Notes: generated from the letters alone by a model not told the origin. A stretch of 7,289 nucleotides of DNA from Planctomycetales bacterium (GCA_030631125.1 DAOVLS010000110.1:1-7289), one strand, 5' to 3'; positions 1 to 6,464 are shown, numbered from the stretch's first letter. Numbers and translations: made by a program.

Positions 1-981
1 AGTGTCCTCTTTGAGAAACGGCTTGAGGACTCCGGTCTTTTCCACCGCGTTCAGGCCGGGCCGGGAAGAAATGCCTATGGAGGAGAAATCCATCCTGCCG
101 TCGAGCACGAGCATCGCCGTGTCGAACACGCAGGCCCGCTCGCTGTAGAAAGCCAGCCGGGCAGCGTCGCAGAGTTCTTCCTCGGCCAGCAGGTCTTTTA
201 TCAGTGCCTGAATCTGCTTTCTGCTTGCGGCTTTAGGCGAGGCTGATGCGACCACATCCGGCCGACGTATCTGCAAGTCCACTATGATGTCTTCGATGAC
301 CGAGCAGGCAAGGGCATCTTCGGCAGTGGCGACCAGGAAACCAACCAGAACGGGTATCTTTCGCACGGTCCCTGCCGCCGCCAGTGCATCATGGAGGACT
401 TCGACGGCTTCGGCGTCGTTGCCGGTCTGGTGATGATAAATGGCTGCCGAGCACAGGAACTTCGCAAGCTGCCTCTGGCCGCTCAAACTTGGCAGGAGAG
501 TATTAATCATCGGGCTTCGCAGCCGGATGCCCCAATCTGCGCCGGTCATTGAGCGGGCCTGACGAACCAACTCAAAGATCTCGGAATTCGTTTTGATAAT
601 CTGGGTAAAATCGTCGTGACGTTTTGCGATCTTCTTCGGGCTGCAACATATCGCAAATTCATAGCGGTCTGCGTCAAGGTCCATATCCAGAGCGGCGAAG
701 GCATTTTTCAGCGCCAGAGCGGCGTTGTTGTCGTCGGGTGTCGGTGCCGGATCGAAGTCGGCTGGATATATCGGCTGACCTGCGGCGCGGTAGCGATCTA
801 TCTCCGCCTGGATTGCCCTGTCGCCCGCTGAATTACTCCACAGCCACCACCCAATCAGGACAAACGGCAGCGCGCCCAAGGCTGCGAAGATAATCCTCTT
901 TCGCCGCTTTTTAGATGCAAAGATTTTCCGCACCGCTTCGGGCATCTGTTCTTCGTCGATATGTTTTTCGGAACTGTTCAT
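1..981 (-). CDS. Single-pass membrane protein of unknown function (partial, 3' end outside window)
   Basis: The frame is open from an ATG at 981-979 to the left edge (327 codons, no stop), so the C-terminus is missing. I do not recognise a named family. Residues 1-23 are hydrophilic and acidic; a basic patch (KKRRKR, about 24-29) precedes one hydrophobic helix (about 30-48, ending GWWLW). This predicts a type II protein with a short cytoplasmic tail and most of the chain outside. Just after the helix comes RYRAAGQPIYPADFDP (about 63-78), a motif I associate from memory with uncharacterised planctomycete proteins. The rest is mainly helical, without visible catalytic motifs; six cysteines are scattered through it (112, 113, 177, 226, 271, 284). 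No good Shine-Dalgarno sequence precedes the ATG. The gene is divergent from the plus-strand cluster and shares its upstream region. Overlapping plus-strand frames at 616-893 are shadows. The gene is confident; its function is unknown. Confidence 0.85.
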   Translation of the reverse strand, partial: MNSSEKHIDEEQMPEAVRKIFASKKRRKRIIFAALGALPFVLIGWWLWSNSAGDRAIQAEIDRYRAAGQPIYPADFDPAPTPDDNNAALALKNAFAALDMDLDADRYEFAICCSPKKIAKRHDDFTQIIKTNSEIFELVRQARSMTGADWGIRLRSPMINTLLPSLSGQRQLAKFLCSAAIYHHQTGNDAEAVEVLHDALAAAGTVRKIPVLVGFLVATAEDALACSVIEDIIVDLQIRRPDVVASASPKAASRKQIQALIKDLLAEEELCDAARLAFYSERACVFDTAMLVLDGRMDFSSIGISSRPGLNAVEKTGVLKPFLKEDT

Positions 982-1037
982 CGCATCAGGCGTCTAAAAG
1001 AATAAACCACAAAGCAAACATAGAGAAAAATTTAGTA

Positions 1038-1049
1038 TTCTGCGCAAAA
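1038..1049. promoter_or_regulatory. Imperfect palindrome in promoter spacer, possible operator
   Basis: TTCTGCGCAAAA is a 12-bp near-perfect palindrome centred on TGCGCA, with one mismatched pair. It lies between the candidate -35 and -10 boxes of the plus-strand promoter, where a bound repressor would block transcription. Short palindromes of this size can occur by chance, so this is only a candidate site. Confidence 0.2.
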
Positions 1050-1075
1050 TTATTTACAATAGAACAGGATACAGC

Positions 1076-1081
1076 AAGAGG
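1076..1081 (+). promoter_or_regulatory. Ribosome binding site that sets the start at 1089
   Basis: AAGAGG lies 7 nt upstream of the ATG at 1089. This favours that start over the longest possible frame, which opens at 915 and would overlap the divergent gene's 5' end and the whole promoter region. Confidence 0.6.
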
Positions 1082-1088
1082 CGTTTTT

Positions 1089-2750
1089 ATGCGAATGGCA
1101 TTTGAGAAGAAGCTGTCGAACATTCGCCTGCGTTGCGGTTTTAACCTGCTGCTGGAGCAACTTGGGCATGTGCTGATAGCGGCGGGTGTTTCTGTGGCGC
1201 TGGCGGTCGCTGTCGAGCGTGTCCTGGCGGTAGAGGTCATCACTACCTGGGCAATGATGGGGCTTGCGGGGGTAGTTGTCGTTTTGACGGGGCTTCTGTG
1301 GTTTTTCCGGCGTCCGTCCCTGATGCGAGTTGCAATTCTTGCCGACGATCGGCTTGGGTTTGCCGAACGTTTCAGCACCGCCCTTGCCCTGGCCGAGACG
1401 GACGATCCGTTCGCCAAGGCTGCCGTTATCGAGGCACACCAGGCGGCAGAGCGAGCGAACCTCAAAGGGCATTTTCCCGTCGGGCCGGGGCGAAACTGGC
1501 TCGCCGCAGCGGCTGTTTGGGTGCTGGTCGCCGCGATTTTCCTGCTGATGCCGACGGTCGATCTTCTGGGCTACCTGAAGCAGCATCAGGCCGAGCAGCA
1601 GAAAAAAGAGCAACTCGCCAAGGCCAAAGTCGATGTCAAGGATGCAGTCGGGTCGGTGAAATCGGCTGTCAACCAGTTGGGCGACCCGGACCTCGCCAAG
1701 CAGTTGGCCGGACTGGCCGATGTTACCGCCAACGCAAAACCCGAAGACGTAAGGCGTCAGGCAATTCGCAAACTCGGCGACCTGTCGGACAAGATCAAGA
1801 AGATGCAGAGCGATAAATCGTTCGAGTCGGCGCGTATGATGCAGAAGATGCTCAAACGCCTGCGAGGTACGTCGGAAGGCCTGATGCGCGAACTGAACAG
1901 GGCGCTGGCCAACTCCAATTTCCAACGGGCGTCCGAACTCATCAAGGACGCACAACAGAAACTCGCCGATGGGAAACTGTCAGCCAAACAAAAGCAGGCC
2001 CTGGCAAAGCAACTCAAGAACCTTGCCGATCAACTCAAGGACCTTGCTCAGCAGAACAAGCAGTTGGAAGATGAACTTGAAAAGGCCGGTGCGGACAAGG
2101 ACCTGGCGAGGCTGAACGAACAGGACCTGCGTGAGGCGCTCAAGAAGGCCGGTCTGAGCGACGAGCAGATTGATAAATTGATGGAAAAGGCCTCGGCGTG
2201 CCGGCAGGCGCGCAATCGCACAGCCCAGCTTGGCGAGGCGATGGAAGGCTGCTGCGGGGGCGGGCAGTTGTCCGGCGATGAACTGGCCGAACTGGCTGAA
2301 CAACTCGACGGGCTGGACGCTATCCAGGACGACATGGACCTGACCGATGCGACGCTTGCCGAGATTGAGGCAGCCATTGCCTTGCTGGGCGAAGGTAACT
2401 GCGAAGGTATCGGCTGCATGGGTCCATGGGCTGCGGGAGCGGCGCAGAATCAGGGTCAAGGCACCGGCGGTCCGGGGCGAGGGTACGGACAAAGGGGCGA
2501 AGACGACAGCGGAAAAACATCCCTGCAAAAGACCCGCGTCAAAAACAAATCCAACAAGGGTCCGATTATCGCCAGTTGGTATTTCAAAGGCCCGCAGATT
2601 AAAGGCGAATCGAAGCGCAAGTTCTCCCAAGCCGTCCAGGCGGGGAAGGACCAGGCCGCTGAAGCGATCAGCGAAAACCGCATCCCGCGTAAGTATGAAA
2701 AATCGGTGAAAAAATACTTCGGCCAACTTGATGAGTTGGGGAAAGAGTAA
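1089..2750 (+). CDS. DUF4175-like membrane protein with long coiled coil
   Basis: 553 aa from the ATG at 1089. Two transmembrane helices (about 25-43 and 54-72) are followed by a short soluble stretch with ADDRLGFAERFSTALALAE (about 85-103). A third helix (about 137-155) comes next, then a long Lys/Gln/Leu-rich helical region with coiled-coil character (about 160-345). A second helical part contains Cys371, Cys388, Cys389, Cys438 and Cys443. A Gly/Gln-rich linker (about 448-470) leads to a conserved-looking tail, GPIIASWYFKG (491-501) and IPRKYEKSVKKYFGQL (532-547). Two N-terminal helices, a 'DRLG..ERFSTAL' segment, a third helix and coiled coil resemble DUF4175-type envelope proteins; this is recognition from memory and the family label is tentative. 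No enzymatic motif is visible. Its TAA overlaps the next gene's ATG by one base, implying coupled translation with the importer genes. Role: probably cell-envelope structural or regulatory, unproven. Confidence 0.8.
   Translation: MRMAFEKKLSNIRLRCGFNLLLEQLGHVLIAAGVSVALAVAVERVLAVEVITTWAMMGLAGVVVVLTGLLWFFRRPSLMRVAILADDRLGFAERFSTALALAETDDPFAKAAVIEAHQAAERANLKGHFPVGPGRNWLAAAAVWVLVAAIFLLMPTVDLLGYLKQHQAEQQKKEQLAKAKVDVKDAVGSVKSAVNQLGDPDLAKQLAGLADVTANAKPEDVRRQAIRKLGDLSDKIKKMQSDKSFESARMMQKMLKRLRGTSEGLMRELNRALANSNFQRASELIKDAQQKLADGKLSAKQKQALAKQLKNLADQLKDLAQQNKQLEDELEKAGADKDLARLNEQDLREALKKAGLSDEQIDKLMEKASACRQARNRTAQLGEAMEGCCGGGQLSGDELAELAEQLDGLDAIQDDMDLTDATLAEIEAAIALLGEGNCEGIGCMGPWAAGAAQNQGQGTGGPGRGYGQRGEDDSGKTSLQKTRVKNKSNKGPIIASWYFKGPQIKGESKRKFSQAVQAGKDQAAEAISENRIPRKYEKSVKKYFGQLDELGKE
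2010..2051 (+). repeat. Two 21-bp tandem units within the coiled-coil coding region
   Basis: Units 2010-2030 and 2031-2051 are adjacent and match at 17 of 21 positions; each begins CAACTCAAG and encodes QLKxLA-type heptads. This is an in-frame seven-residue duplication matching the coiled-coil period. It suggests local slippage or duplication built this part of the protein, though selection on heptads alone could also keep the units alike. Confidence 0.55.
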
Positions 2751-2752
2751 TG
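2738..2752 (+). promoter_or_regulatory. Overlapping stop/start (TAATG) with upstream purine-rich RBS
   Basis: GGGGA at 2738-2742 lies 7 nt before the ATG at 2750-2752, and that ATG shares its A with the TAA stop of the upstream gene. This arrangement is typical of translational coupling, with ribosomes ending one gene and reinitiating on the next. Confidence 0.6.
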
Positions 2753-3775
2753 GTCAAATCCGTCGCTGAAAGCTTTATTGCATCTCTTTTAATCGCCTTG
2801 CTTTCCTTTGCCGGACTGTCCTGCAAATCGAAATCTAATGAAAGCCGACGGCAGATCGTATTGTATTGTTCCGTTGACCAGGTCGTAGCCGAACCGATTG
2901 TCGCAGAGTTCGAGAAGCAAACGGGCATCAAGGTCCTCGCCCGGTATGACACCGAAGCCGGCAAGACCGTCGGGCTGACCCAACTTCTCCGGGCACAGAA
3001 GGATTCGCCGACGGCGGACGTATTCTGGTCGAGCGAGGTCTTCCACACGATCCGCCTGGCGCGCGAGGGACTTCTGACGAGTTACCACGGCAATGACGTA
3101 AAGGACTGGCCAGGTCCGGCCGATCCGCAGGGGCGATGGTACGGTTTCGCGCTGCGGGCGAGGGTAATCGGTTATTCCACTAAAAGAGTCTCATCCGCCG
3201 ATGCCCCCAAAACGCTGGAGGAATTGCTGGAGAGCAAGTGGAAGGGGCGGATTGTTATGGCTGATCCCCGCTTCGGTACGACCGGCGGGGACGTGGCCAG
3301 TTGGTTCGCCCATTATGGCGGCGAGCAGGCCACGGAAATCCTCAATGCCCTCAAGAACAACGAGGTGCGTATTGTGGACGGTAACAGCACCGCTGTCCGC
3401 ATGGTCGCTACCGGTCAGGCCGACGTGTGCATGACCGACACCGACGACGTCTATGCCGCACAACGCAACGGTTGGCCCGTGGCGATGAATTACCTGGACC
3501 AAAACGGCGACGGTGTGCTGACAATCCCGAACACCGTCGCGATTATCAAAGGCGGGCCGAACCCGGACGAAGCCGAATCGCTGCTGAAATTCCTCTTGAG
3601 TGAAAAAGTCGAGCGAATGCTCGCCCGCAGCGATTCGCACAACACACCCGTCCGCGCCTCACTAGCGGCGGAGTTCACAGATTACGCCATACCTGAACCG
3701 CTGGAGATTGACTACGAAAAGGTAGCCGACGAACTGCCGACGGCCATTCGTCGGGCAGGGGAGGTGCTTCGTTGA
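2750..3775 (+). CDS. ABC importer substrate-binding protein (iron/thiamine-type family), lipoprotein-like
   Basis: 341 aa, a usual length for periplasmic binding proteins of the ferric-iron/thiamine/phosphonate importer group (SBP family 1). The N-terminus has a hydrophobic signal segment (about 8-24) ending AGLSC at Cys25, followed by a hydrophilic CKSKSNESRR stretch. This suggests a lipoprotein, although G at -3 and L at -2 make a poor lipobox. The mature part starts IVLYCSVDQVVAEPIVAEFEKQTGIKV (residues 36-62), a classic opening for this family. ADVFWSSEVFHTIRL (89-103), the ADVCMTDTDDVYAAQRNGWPV region (224-244) and IPNTVAIIKGGPNPDEAESLLKFLLS (259-284) also fit. The glutamate of WSSE may correspond to the iron-ligand Glu of FbpA, but the adjacent-Tyr pair is replaced by DDVY and the early His is absent, so iron should not be assumed. 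It overlaps the permease gene by 4 bp; the two should form one transporter. Confidence 0.85.
   Translation: MVKSVAESFIASLLIALLSFAGLSCKSKSNESRRQIVLYCSVDQVVAEPIVAEFEKQTGIKVLARYDTEAGKTVGLTQLLRAQKDSPTADVFWSSEVFHTIRLAREGLLTSYHGNDVKDWPGPADPQGRWYGFALRARVIGYSTKRVSSADAPKTLEELLESKWKGRIVMADPRFGTTGGDVASWFAHYGGEQATEILNALKNNEVRIVDGNSTAVRMVATGQADVCMTDTDDVYAAQRNGWPVAMNYLDQNGDGVLTIPNTVAIIKGGPNPDEAESLLKFLLSEKVERMLARSDSHNTPVRASLAAEFTDYAIPEPLEIDYEKVADELPTAIRRAGEVLR
3760..3764 (+). promoter_or_regulatory. Strong Shine-Dalgarno that supports the TTG start at 3772
   Basis: GGAGG, within GGGGAGG, is followed by a 7-nt spacer and then TTG at 3772-3774. The start overlaps the preceding TGA (TTGA, 4 bp). The ideal core and spacing make the rare TTG start credible, and no ATG gives a better N-terminus because the first membrane helix begins within about 10 residues. 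Confidence 0.7.
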
Positions 3776-6222
3776 GGTCCGCATCGCTGCCAACCGCGCT
3801 GACAGCGGCGGCTGGGTTGGCGGTCTGGGCGGTGCTTATCCCGCTTCCGCTGGCGGTTCTTTATCTCGCCCCGGACGGAAGCGGCGTCCCGGCCAAGAAC
3901 CTCTCGTCGGAGATTCCCCGCCTTGCGATGAATTCAGCGCTCCTCGCCGCAAGTGTAGCGATGGCTGCTGTGGTGTTGGGATACGTTCCGGGGCGACTGC
4001 TCGGTTCGTCGGCTGGGCGCAGGAAGTGGCTGCTGCCGCTGATACTCATGCCCCTTCTGCTTCCGAGGTACGTCCTGTACTACGCATGGTCGCTTCTGCT
4101 TACGCCGACGAGCACGGCTGGGGCGTACATTTCATCCAGGCCCGACCTGGCCCGTCTTGCAGGGACGACAACATCGACGATGGTGATGGTCCTTTGGTAC
4201 TGGCCTGTGGCGGCGCTTTTAATCGCCCAGGGGTGGGCGGCGATGGACCGCCAGGCGCAAAACGCCGCCAGACTCGAAGCCGGTGACGTCCGGCGATTCT
4301 TCAGAATAACGCTGCCGCTAATGACCTGGCCTATAATCCTGTCGCTGGTGGTGTGTTTTGCAATGTCGCTGTCGGAATTCGGCGCGTTTCACCTGGCCGG
4401 GGTAAAAACGGTCGGGACGGAACTGGCTGTGCTGTATCAACTGACCGGTTCGTCCGAGGCCGTTGCCCGTGCCGCCTGGCCGATGGTGATACCGGCGGTA
4501 CTTGTGGGATTTTTGCTGTGGAGGCGGACGAAGGACTTATCCGTCAACCCGCCGACCGATACCGACGAGACCCGTCCGCGATTCGGACGATGGGCCATAC
4601 TGGCCGGGTTGATGGGATTTTCAATCCTGATGCCTCTGGCGATGCTGATTGTCAATCTGTCGGATCTCGCGCCGCTGCGCGTGTTCCTGGAAATTCACCG
4701 GGACGGGTTGGCCTGGTCGCTGCTGACGGCGTCGGTTGCCGGCGTCCTGGCCGTTCTGATAGCCGGCGGAGCGATGTCTGTTGAGCGGTTCGCACGGTGG
4801 GCGTCGCCTTTCGTGAACGTCTCGATTTTCCTGGCGATGTTTCTTCCCGGCTCGCTCGTGGCTGTGGCGATACTGAAAACGATGCCGTTGCTGCATATCC
4901 AGTCCCAAGGCTGGTACGTGGTTTCAGCCGGTCTGGCGGTGCGGTTTGCCGGGCTTGCGTTAATCCTGTTCCGTCTTTCCGCCGACAGCCGGCAGAGGCA
5001 TCTGGCGGAGATGGCGTCGGTAGATGGCGCCTCACCGGCAGCGGCATGGCTTCATGTCCATCTGCCGAGAACCTGGCCGACGGTTCTGGGTGCGTTCGGT
5101 CTGGTCGTGATGCTGGGATTGACGGAACTGCCGGTAACGATGGTCCTGCTGCCGGCGGGGCTGCCGAATTTCGCCCAGCGACTGCTCAACCAAATGCATT
5201 ACGCTCGCGACCAGCACGTGATAACATCGTGCCTTATGCTGATTGCGGTCTATCTGGTTTTTACCGTGCTACTGGCGGTGATGTTCCGAACGATGCGGGC
5301 GCGGAGCGTCGCGGTCGTGCTGCTCTGCGTCGCTGTGATGTTCCTGTCCGGTTGCGAATCGTCCTCTGACGCGCCGGGCGATGTGGATGTGCTAAATGTC
5401 CTGGGACGGACAGGGCGCGGGCCGGGCGAGTTTATCTATCCACGCGCGATTGACATGGCCGCCGACGGTTCGCTGTTCGTAGTCGATAAGACCGGGCGAA
5501 TACAGCACATCAGCCGGAGCGGAGAATTCCTTGGCGTCATAAAAATGCCCCTCATCGAAGCCGGTAAGCCTACCGGTATCAGCGTCGGACCCGACGGGAA
5601 CGTCTATGTAGCCGACACGCATTACCATCGCGTTGTCGTCTTCTCTCCAGCAGGGAAGGTGCTCCGCCAATTCGGACGATTCGGCGAAGATGCAGGGGAA
5701 TTCATCTATCCCACCGACATAGCCTTCGCGCCGGACGGGCGGATATTCGTCAGCGAATACGGGGGGAACGACCGCGTCAGCATCTTCTCGCGGAAGGGCG
5801 AATACCTCGGTAGTTTCGGTTCTCCCGGAAGCGGCGAAGGGCAGTTTTCCCGACCGTCGGCCATCTGCGTCGATGCCGAACGCGGAAGACTTTATGTAGC
5901 CGATGCGTGCAATCACCGCATTGCAATTTACAATCTGGACGGTAAGTTAACCGGCCACATCGGTTCGGTCGGCAGCGGGCAGGGGAAACTTCGGTATCCG
6001 TACGACCTGTCGCTGATGAGCGATGGGAACCTCCTCGTCTGCGAGTACGGCAACAACCGCCTACAGGTTTTCAGCCCCGACGGGCGAAGCCTGGGAACCT
6101 TCGGTTCGGCCGGCAGGCAGTTGGGGCAACTGGCCTATCCGTGGGCAGTGGCGGTCGATGGGCAAAAGCGGGCATACGTTGTCGATGCCGGGAACAATCG
6201 CGTGCAGGTGTGGCAATTGTAA
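3772..6222 (+). CDS. ABC importer permease fused in frame to an NHL-repeat beta-propeller lipoprotein domain
   Basis: 816 aa, TTG start. Residues 1-505 are a permease of the FbpB/ThiP type: two homologous halves of about six helices (roughly 12-250 and 274-504). Each half carries an EAA loop contacting the ATPase: NAARLEAGDVRRFFRITLP (164-182) and EMASVDGASPAAAWLHVHLP (413-432). Such permeases normally end near residue 505. Here the frame continues through basic MFRTMRARS (504-512), a hydrophobic stretch and LSGC (Cys528), which together look like a lipoprotein signal peptide. A Ser/Asp linker and six NHL repeats follow (about 556-590, 599-635, 646-683, 694-731, 742-778, 789-816), predicting one six-bladed propeller. 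Twelve helices put the RTMRAR segment in the cytoplasm, so the next helix exports the propeller. The product could be a true fusion, be cleaved at Cys528, or hide a second start at 5281 or 5293. The propeller's ligand is unknown. No ATPase gene follows. Confidence 0.85.
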   Translation: MRSASLPTALTAAAGLAVWAVLIPLPLAVLYLAPDGSGVPAKNLSSEIPRLAMNSALLAASVAMAAVVLGYVPGRLLGSSAGRRKWLLPLILMPLLLPRYVLYYAWSLLLTPTSTAGAYISSRPDLARLAGTTTSTMVMVLWYWPVAALLIAQGWAAMDRQAQNAARLEAGDVRRFFRITLPLMTWPIILSLVVCFAMSLSEFGAFHLAGVKTVGTELAVLYQLTGSSEAVARAAWPMVIPAVLVGFLLWRRTKDLSVNPPTDTDETRPRFGRWAILAGLMGFSILMPLAMLIVNLSDLAPLRVFLEIHRDGLAWSLLTASVAGVLAVLIAGGAMSVERFARWASPFVNVSIFLAMFLPGSLVAVAILKTMPLLHIQSQGWYVVSAGLAVRFAGLALILFRLSADSRQRHLAEMASVDGASPAAAWLHVHLPRTWPTVLGAFGLVVMLGLTELPVTMVLLPAGLPNFAQRLLNQMHYARDQHVITSCLMLIAVYLVFTVLLAVMFRTMRARSVAVVLLCVAVMFLSGCESSSDAPGDVDVLNVLGRTGRGPGEFIYPRAIDMAADGSLFVVDKTGRIQHISRSGEFLGVIKMPLIEAGKPTGISVGPDGNVYVADTHYHRVVVFSPAGKVLRQFGRFGEDAGEFIYPTDIAFAPDGRIFVSEYGGNDRVSIFSRKGEYLGSFGSPGSGEGQFSRPSAICVDAERGRLYVADACNHRIAIYNLDGKLTGHIGSVGSGQGKLRYPYDLSLMSDGNLLVCEYGNNRLQVFSPDGRSLGTFGSAGRQLGQLAYPWAVAVDGQKRAYVVDAGNNRVQVWQL
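5281..5355 (+). other. Internal lipoprotein-signal-like segment at the permease/propeller junction
   Basis: Codons 504-528 of the fused frame read as a self-contained type II signal peptide: Met504 and Met508, arginines 506, 509 and 511, a hydrophobic core VAVVLLCVAVMF (513-524) and the lipobox LSGC with Cys528, followed by ESSSDAPGD. ATGs at 5281 and 5293 are in frame and could start a separate 289-residue mature lipoprotein. The only nearby Shine-Dalgarno-like element is a weak GGCGG just before 5281. No stop codon separates the two parts. Confidence 0.6.
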
Positions 6223-6262
6223 TAGCGTAACTATTCACAGGAAAAGAGCAAGTCAGGCACAA

Positions 6263-6283
6263 GGCATTTGGCATTGGGCATTG
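6263..6283 (+). repeat. Left block of tandem heptamers (three units)
   Basis: Three adjacent 7-bp units read GGCATTT, GGCATTG, GGCATTG, followed by GT. They lie 40 bp after the permease/propeller stop. The block is complementary to the right block at 6378-6412, so the pair forms an imperfect inverted repeat (19 of 23 positions pair over 6263-6285 and 6378-6400). Short tandem heptamers of this style are known from cyanobacterial STRR repeats; that comparison is only by appearance. Confidence 0.6.
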
Positions 6284-6377
6284 GTGGCGCAGGGTTTGTG
6301 AAAGTTTCTTCTGTTTAATTTCACGATTTAATAAAAATCTCGTATTGTAAAGACTTGGTGCGCGACGACCCTCGATT
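6284..6377. promoter_or_regulatory. AT-rich segment between the repeat blocks, possible promoter for the VWA gene
   Basis: About 94 bp with an AT-rich core (about 6301-6350), bracketed by the two heptamer blocks. It contains small inverted repeats GTGAAA/TTTCAC (6298-6303 and 6319-6324) and GATTT/AAATC (6325-6329 and 6335-6339). I see no convincing -35/-10 pair (TATTGT at 6343-6348 is the best -10 guess) and no strong GC hairpin with a T-run, so neither promoter nor terminator is clear. Confidence 0.25.
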
Positions 6378-6412
6378 ACCAATGCCGAATGACCAATGAC
6401 TAATGCCGATTG
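6378..6412 (+). repeat. Right block of tandem heptamers (five units), inverted relative to the left block
   Basis: Five adjacent 7-bp units: ACCAATG, CCGAATG, ACCAATG, ACTAATG, CCGATTG. All fit a C-rich start followed by AATG or ATTG. They lie 52 bp before the start chosen for the VWA gene, and one unit supplies an upstream in-frame ATG (6396) that an automatic caller might choose. The block is roughly the reverse complement of the left one. Confidence 0.65.
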
Positions 6413-6464
6413 CCTCTTACGCGGCTTACTCTTTACTTGGAGCATAAGGCTGAATTCTTACACG

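Larger units (their letters stand above)
982..1088. promoter_or_regulatory. Divergent intergenic region with putative back-to-back promoters
   Basis: This 107-bp segment is clearly more AT-rich than its surroundings and lies between two divergent starts. On the plus strand, TTAGTA (1032-1037) and TACAAT (1055-1060) are separated by 17 bp and resemble -35 and -10 boxes (3/6 and 5/6 matches). On the minus strand, TTGCTG (1077-1072) and AATAAT (1054-1049), also 17 bp apart, could serve the left gene. The two candidate promoters overlap, so the genes may compete for or share regulation. These are matches by eye to sigma70-type consensus, which may not fit this phylum well. Confidence 0.4.

Noticed and set aside
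616..893. Two overlapping plus-strand reading frames
   Set aside because: They lie wholly antisense to the long open minus-strand gene and have no recognisable domain or credible start signal.
915..1088. N-terminal extension of the DUF4175-like protein starting at 915
   Set aside because: It would overlap the divergent gene's first codons and the AT-rich promoter region; the extra 58 residues look like non-coding translation, and the ATG at 1089 has a well-spaced AAGAGG.
1050..2726. Several long minus-strand frames opposite the coiled-coil gene (up to 301 codons)
   Set aside because: They are antisense shadows caused by GC-biased third positions; their translations are low-complexity, while the plus-strand frame has helices, coiled coil and gene coupling.
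4026..5369. Plus-strand alternative frames within the permease region
   Set aside because: They are Arg/Gly/Pro-rich out-of-frame translations of a clearly coding permease frame with EAA loops and membrane helices.
6221..6235. AATAG/CTATT hairpin right after the permease-propeller stop as a terminator
   Set aside because: The stem is only five AT-rich pairs and no T-run follows, so it does not support intrinsic termination.
6263..6412. CRISPR-like array
   Set aside because: The units are contiguous 7-mers with no spacers and in two opposite orientations, unlike 20-40 bp repeats with unique spacers.
6071..6445. Minus-strand frame of 124 codons across the gap after the permease gene
   Set aside because: Half is antisense to the NHL propeller and half is translated heptamer repeat, so the apparent peptide repetition simply reflects the DNA repeat.
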